DNA of 46,030 nt, from contig JANWVQ010000056.1 of assembly GCA_025056745.1 (NCBI GenBank), positions 1 to 46,030 on the forward strand, read 5' to 3'. The position numbers and the translations under genes are program-made. Positions 45,355 through 46,030 of this stretch are shown here, one piece after another (within the stretch, counting starts at the first letter, position 1; each line of letters opens with the position of its first letter). This stretch comes from Ignavibacterium sp. GTDB lineage: Bacteria > Bacteroidota > Ignavibacteria > Ignavibacteriales > Ignavibacteriaceae. A model generated the notes under the pieces. That model ran no database searches and was not told the DNA's origin. It was given only the letters and a program-made list of their open reading frames with translations.

Positions 45355-46030
45355 TCAATTCCTTTTCATAAATCCAATCTTAAATTTATTAGAACTTATA
45401 GAGTAAGCTGAATAATAAATTCTTTCTTCATTATTTACTTTTATGTAAGATGGATAAGCTATACCATTACTACCCCAATTATTAGCAGTGTTATTTTTTC
45501 TAAAAAATGGATTTCTACTATCTTTAGTCCAATGAAATCCATCAATTGAATAAGCATAACCAAAGCCATTATTTCCAGCATCGTGATAAACCATTTTATA
45601 GATTCCATTTTCAAGGTAAATTGTTGGATACATTACCCCATATACTTCCCAATTTTGATTAGCTGTTAAAATTGGATTTCCTGAATACTTCTCAAAGTTT
45701 ATTCCATCATTAGAAACAGCAAGTCCAATATTATAATTAGGATAATTACGCCCGATGTAATAAAGTAGATATTTGCTATCTTTTTTAATTACAAAACAAG
45801 TTGCTACTTGATATTCCCACCCAGTACCTGGGTATAAAATGGGAGTTGACCTTTTTACCCAATTTATTCCATCAACAGAAGTTGCCAGACCAATATACCA
45901 CGGAGCATTTTGATTAGAAAATCCAACAAAATACATTTTATAAACATCTCCATCTTTTATTATGTGTCCAGGATGAACAGCCCATGAATCCCATTCAAAG
46001 CTTCCTGGTGATAAAACTGGTGTCGGATGT
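45355..46030 (-). CDS. Five-bladed beta-propeller glycosidase-like protein (GH43-type), 5' end outside the window
   Basis: The minus-strand frame is open from the window edge to the stop at 45355, giving 225 residues; an internal ATG at 45936 is not the real start because upstream residues (VLSPGSFEWDSWAVHPG, then DGDVYKMYFVGF) continue the same pattern. Repeats of S-x-DG-x-x-[WF] followed by NP[IF][LF] (TSVDGINW, SNDGINFEKYSGNPILT, SIDGFHWTKDSRNPFF) and YK-x-[VY]Y mark a GH43/GH32/GH130-like propeller. The last ~10 residues show no T9SS tail. It is convergent with the FkbM gene. Catalytic residues cannot be judged from the fragment. Confidence 0.75.
   Translation of the reverse strand, partial: HPTPVLSPGSFEWDSWAVHPGHIIKDGDVYKMYFVGFSNQNAPWYIGLATSVDGINWVKRSTPILYPGTGWEYQVATCFVIKKDSKYLLYYIGRNYPNYNIGLAVSNDGINFEKYSGNPILTANQNWEVYGVMYPTIYLENGIYKMVYHDAGNNGFGYAYSIDGFHWTKDSRNPFFRKNNTANNWGSNGIAYPSYIKVNNEERIYYSAYSISSNKFKIGFMKRN

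Overview
The window is AT-rich DNA from a Gram-negative member of the Bacteroidota/Chlorobiota/Ignavibacteriota side of the tree, most likely an Ignavibacteria-type organism. The support is a C-terminal type IX secretion (T9SS) type A sorting domain, a large TonB-dependent receptor with an N-terminal carboxypeptidase-like domain, LptF/LptG permeases, and several intergenic matches to the Bacteroidota-type promoter TTG-N16-17-TAnnTTTG. There are no rRNA genes, tRNAs or CRISPR arrays that I can see.

Layout. (1) 1-1473: edge of a surface-glycan locus, with the start of a Wzx-type flippase and a complete UDP-GlcNAc 2-epimerase (wecB). (2) 1474-6027: a small accessory island. It holds a three-gene cassette (sigma-factor-like protein, 106-aa charged protein, ImmA/IrrE metallopeptidase), a leader with 11-bp phased repeats in front of a lone DUF6266-like gene with its own hairpin terminator, and a HepT/MntA toxin-antitoxin pair. 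(3) 6028-8865: ALDH7-type aldehyde dehydrogenase, a small secreted protein and a SET-domain methyltransferase. (4) 8862-17546: a long minus-strand housekeeping run, hrcA-grpE-dnaJ, comEA-like, pseudopilin-like, PilM-like, rsmD, coaD, purM, a TatD/radical-SAM fusion, clpS. (5) 17962-25119: secreted C69 peptidase, mscL, a T9SS cargo beta-propeller, pckA and an aspartate aminotransferase. (6) 25120-31069: TonB-dependent receptor, then lptF/lptG. (7) 31066-37995: a complete suf iron-sulfur assembly operon (sufB-C-D-S-U, a SufT-like gene), followed by a bacilliredoxin and an Rrf2 regulator. (8) 38222-46030: a second glycan locus (GT2, methyltransferase, YfhO, Wzx-like flippase, FkbM methyltransferase, beta-propeller glycosidase-like protein). 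It contains a decayed nucleotidyltransferase pseudogene.

How parts fit together. Rrf2 is the obvious candidate regulator of suf, and a good promoter match lies just upstream of sufB. PEP carboxykinase and aspartate aminotransferase overlap ATGA-style and link oxaloacetate, aspartate and PEP. HrcA/GrpE/DnaJ form the heat-shock operon and run on into ComEA, pilin-like and PilM-like genes that suggest a DNA-uptake or type IV pilus apparatus. The two ends of the window probably make and export cell-surface polysaccharide.

Most unusual items: the sigma/small protein/ImmA cassette; the helically phased 11-bp repeats; the MNT-family pseudogene abutting the flippase; TTCAAG hexamer arrays at both ends of the suf operon; the TatD-radical SAM fusion coupled to purM; and a T9SS sorting domain whose usual three prolines are all replaced. 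Several gene starts were moved from the longest open frame to an ATG with a ribosome-binding site; these are noted individually.
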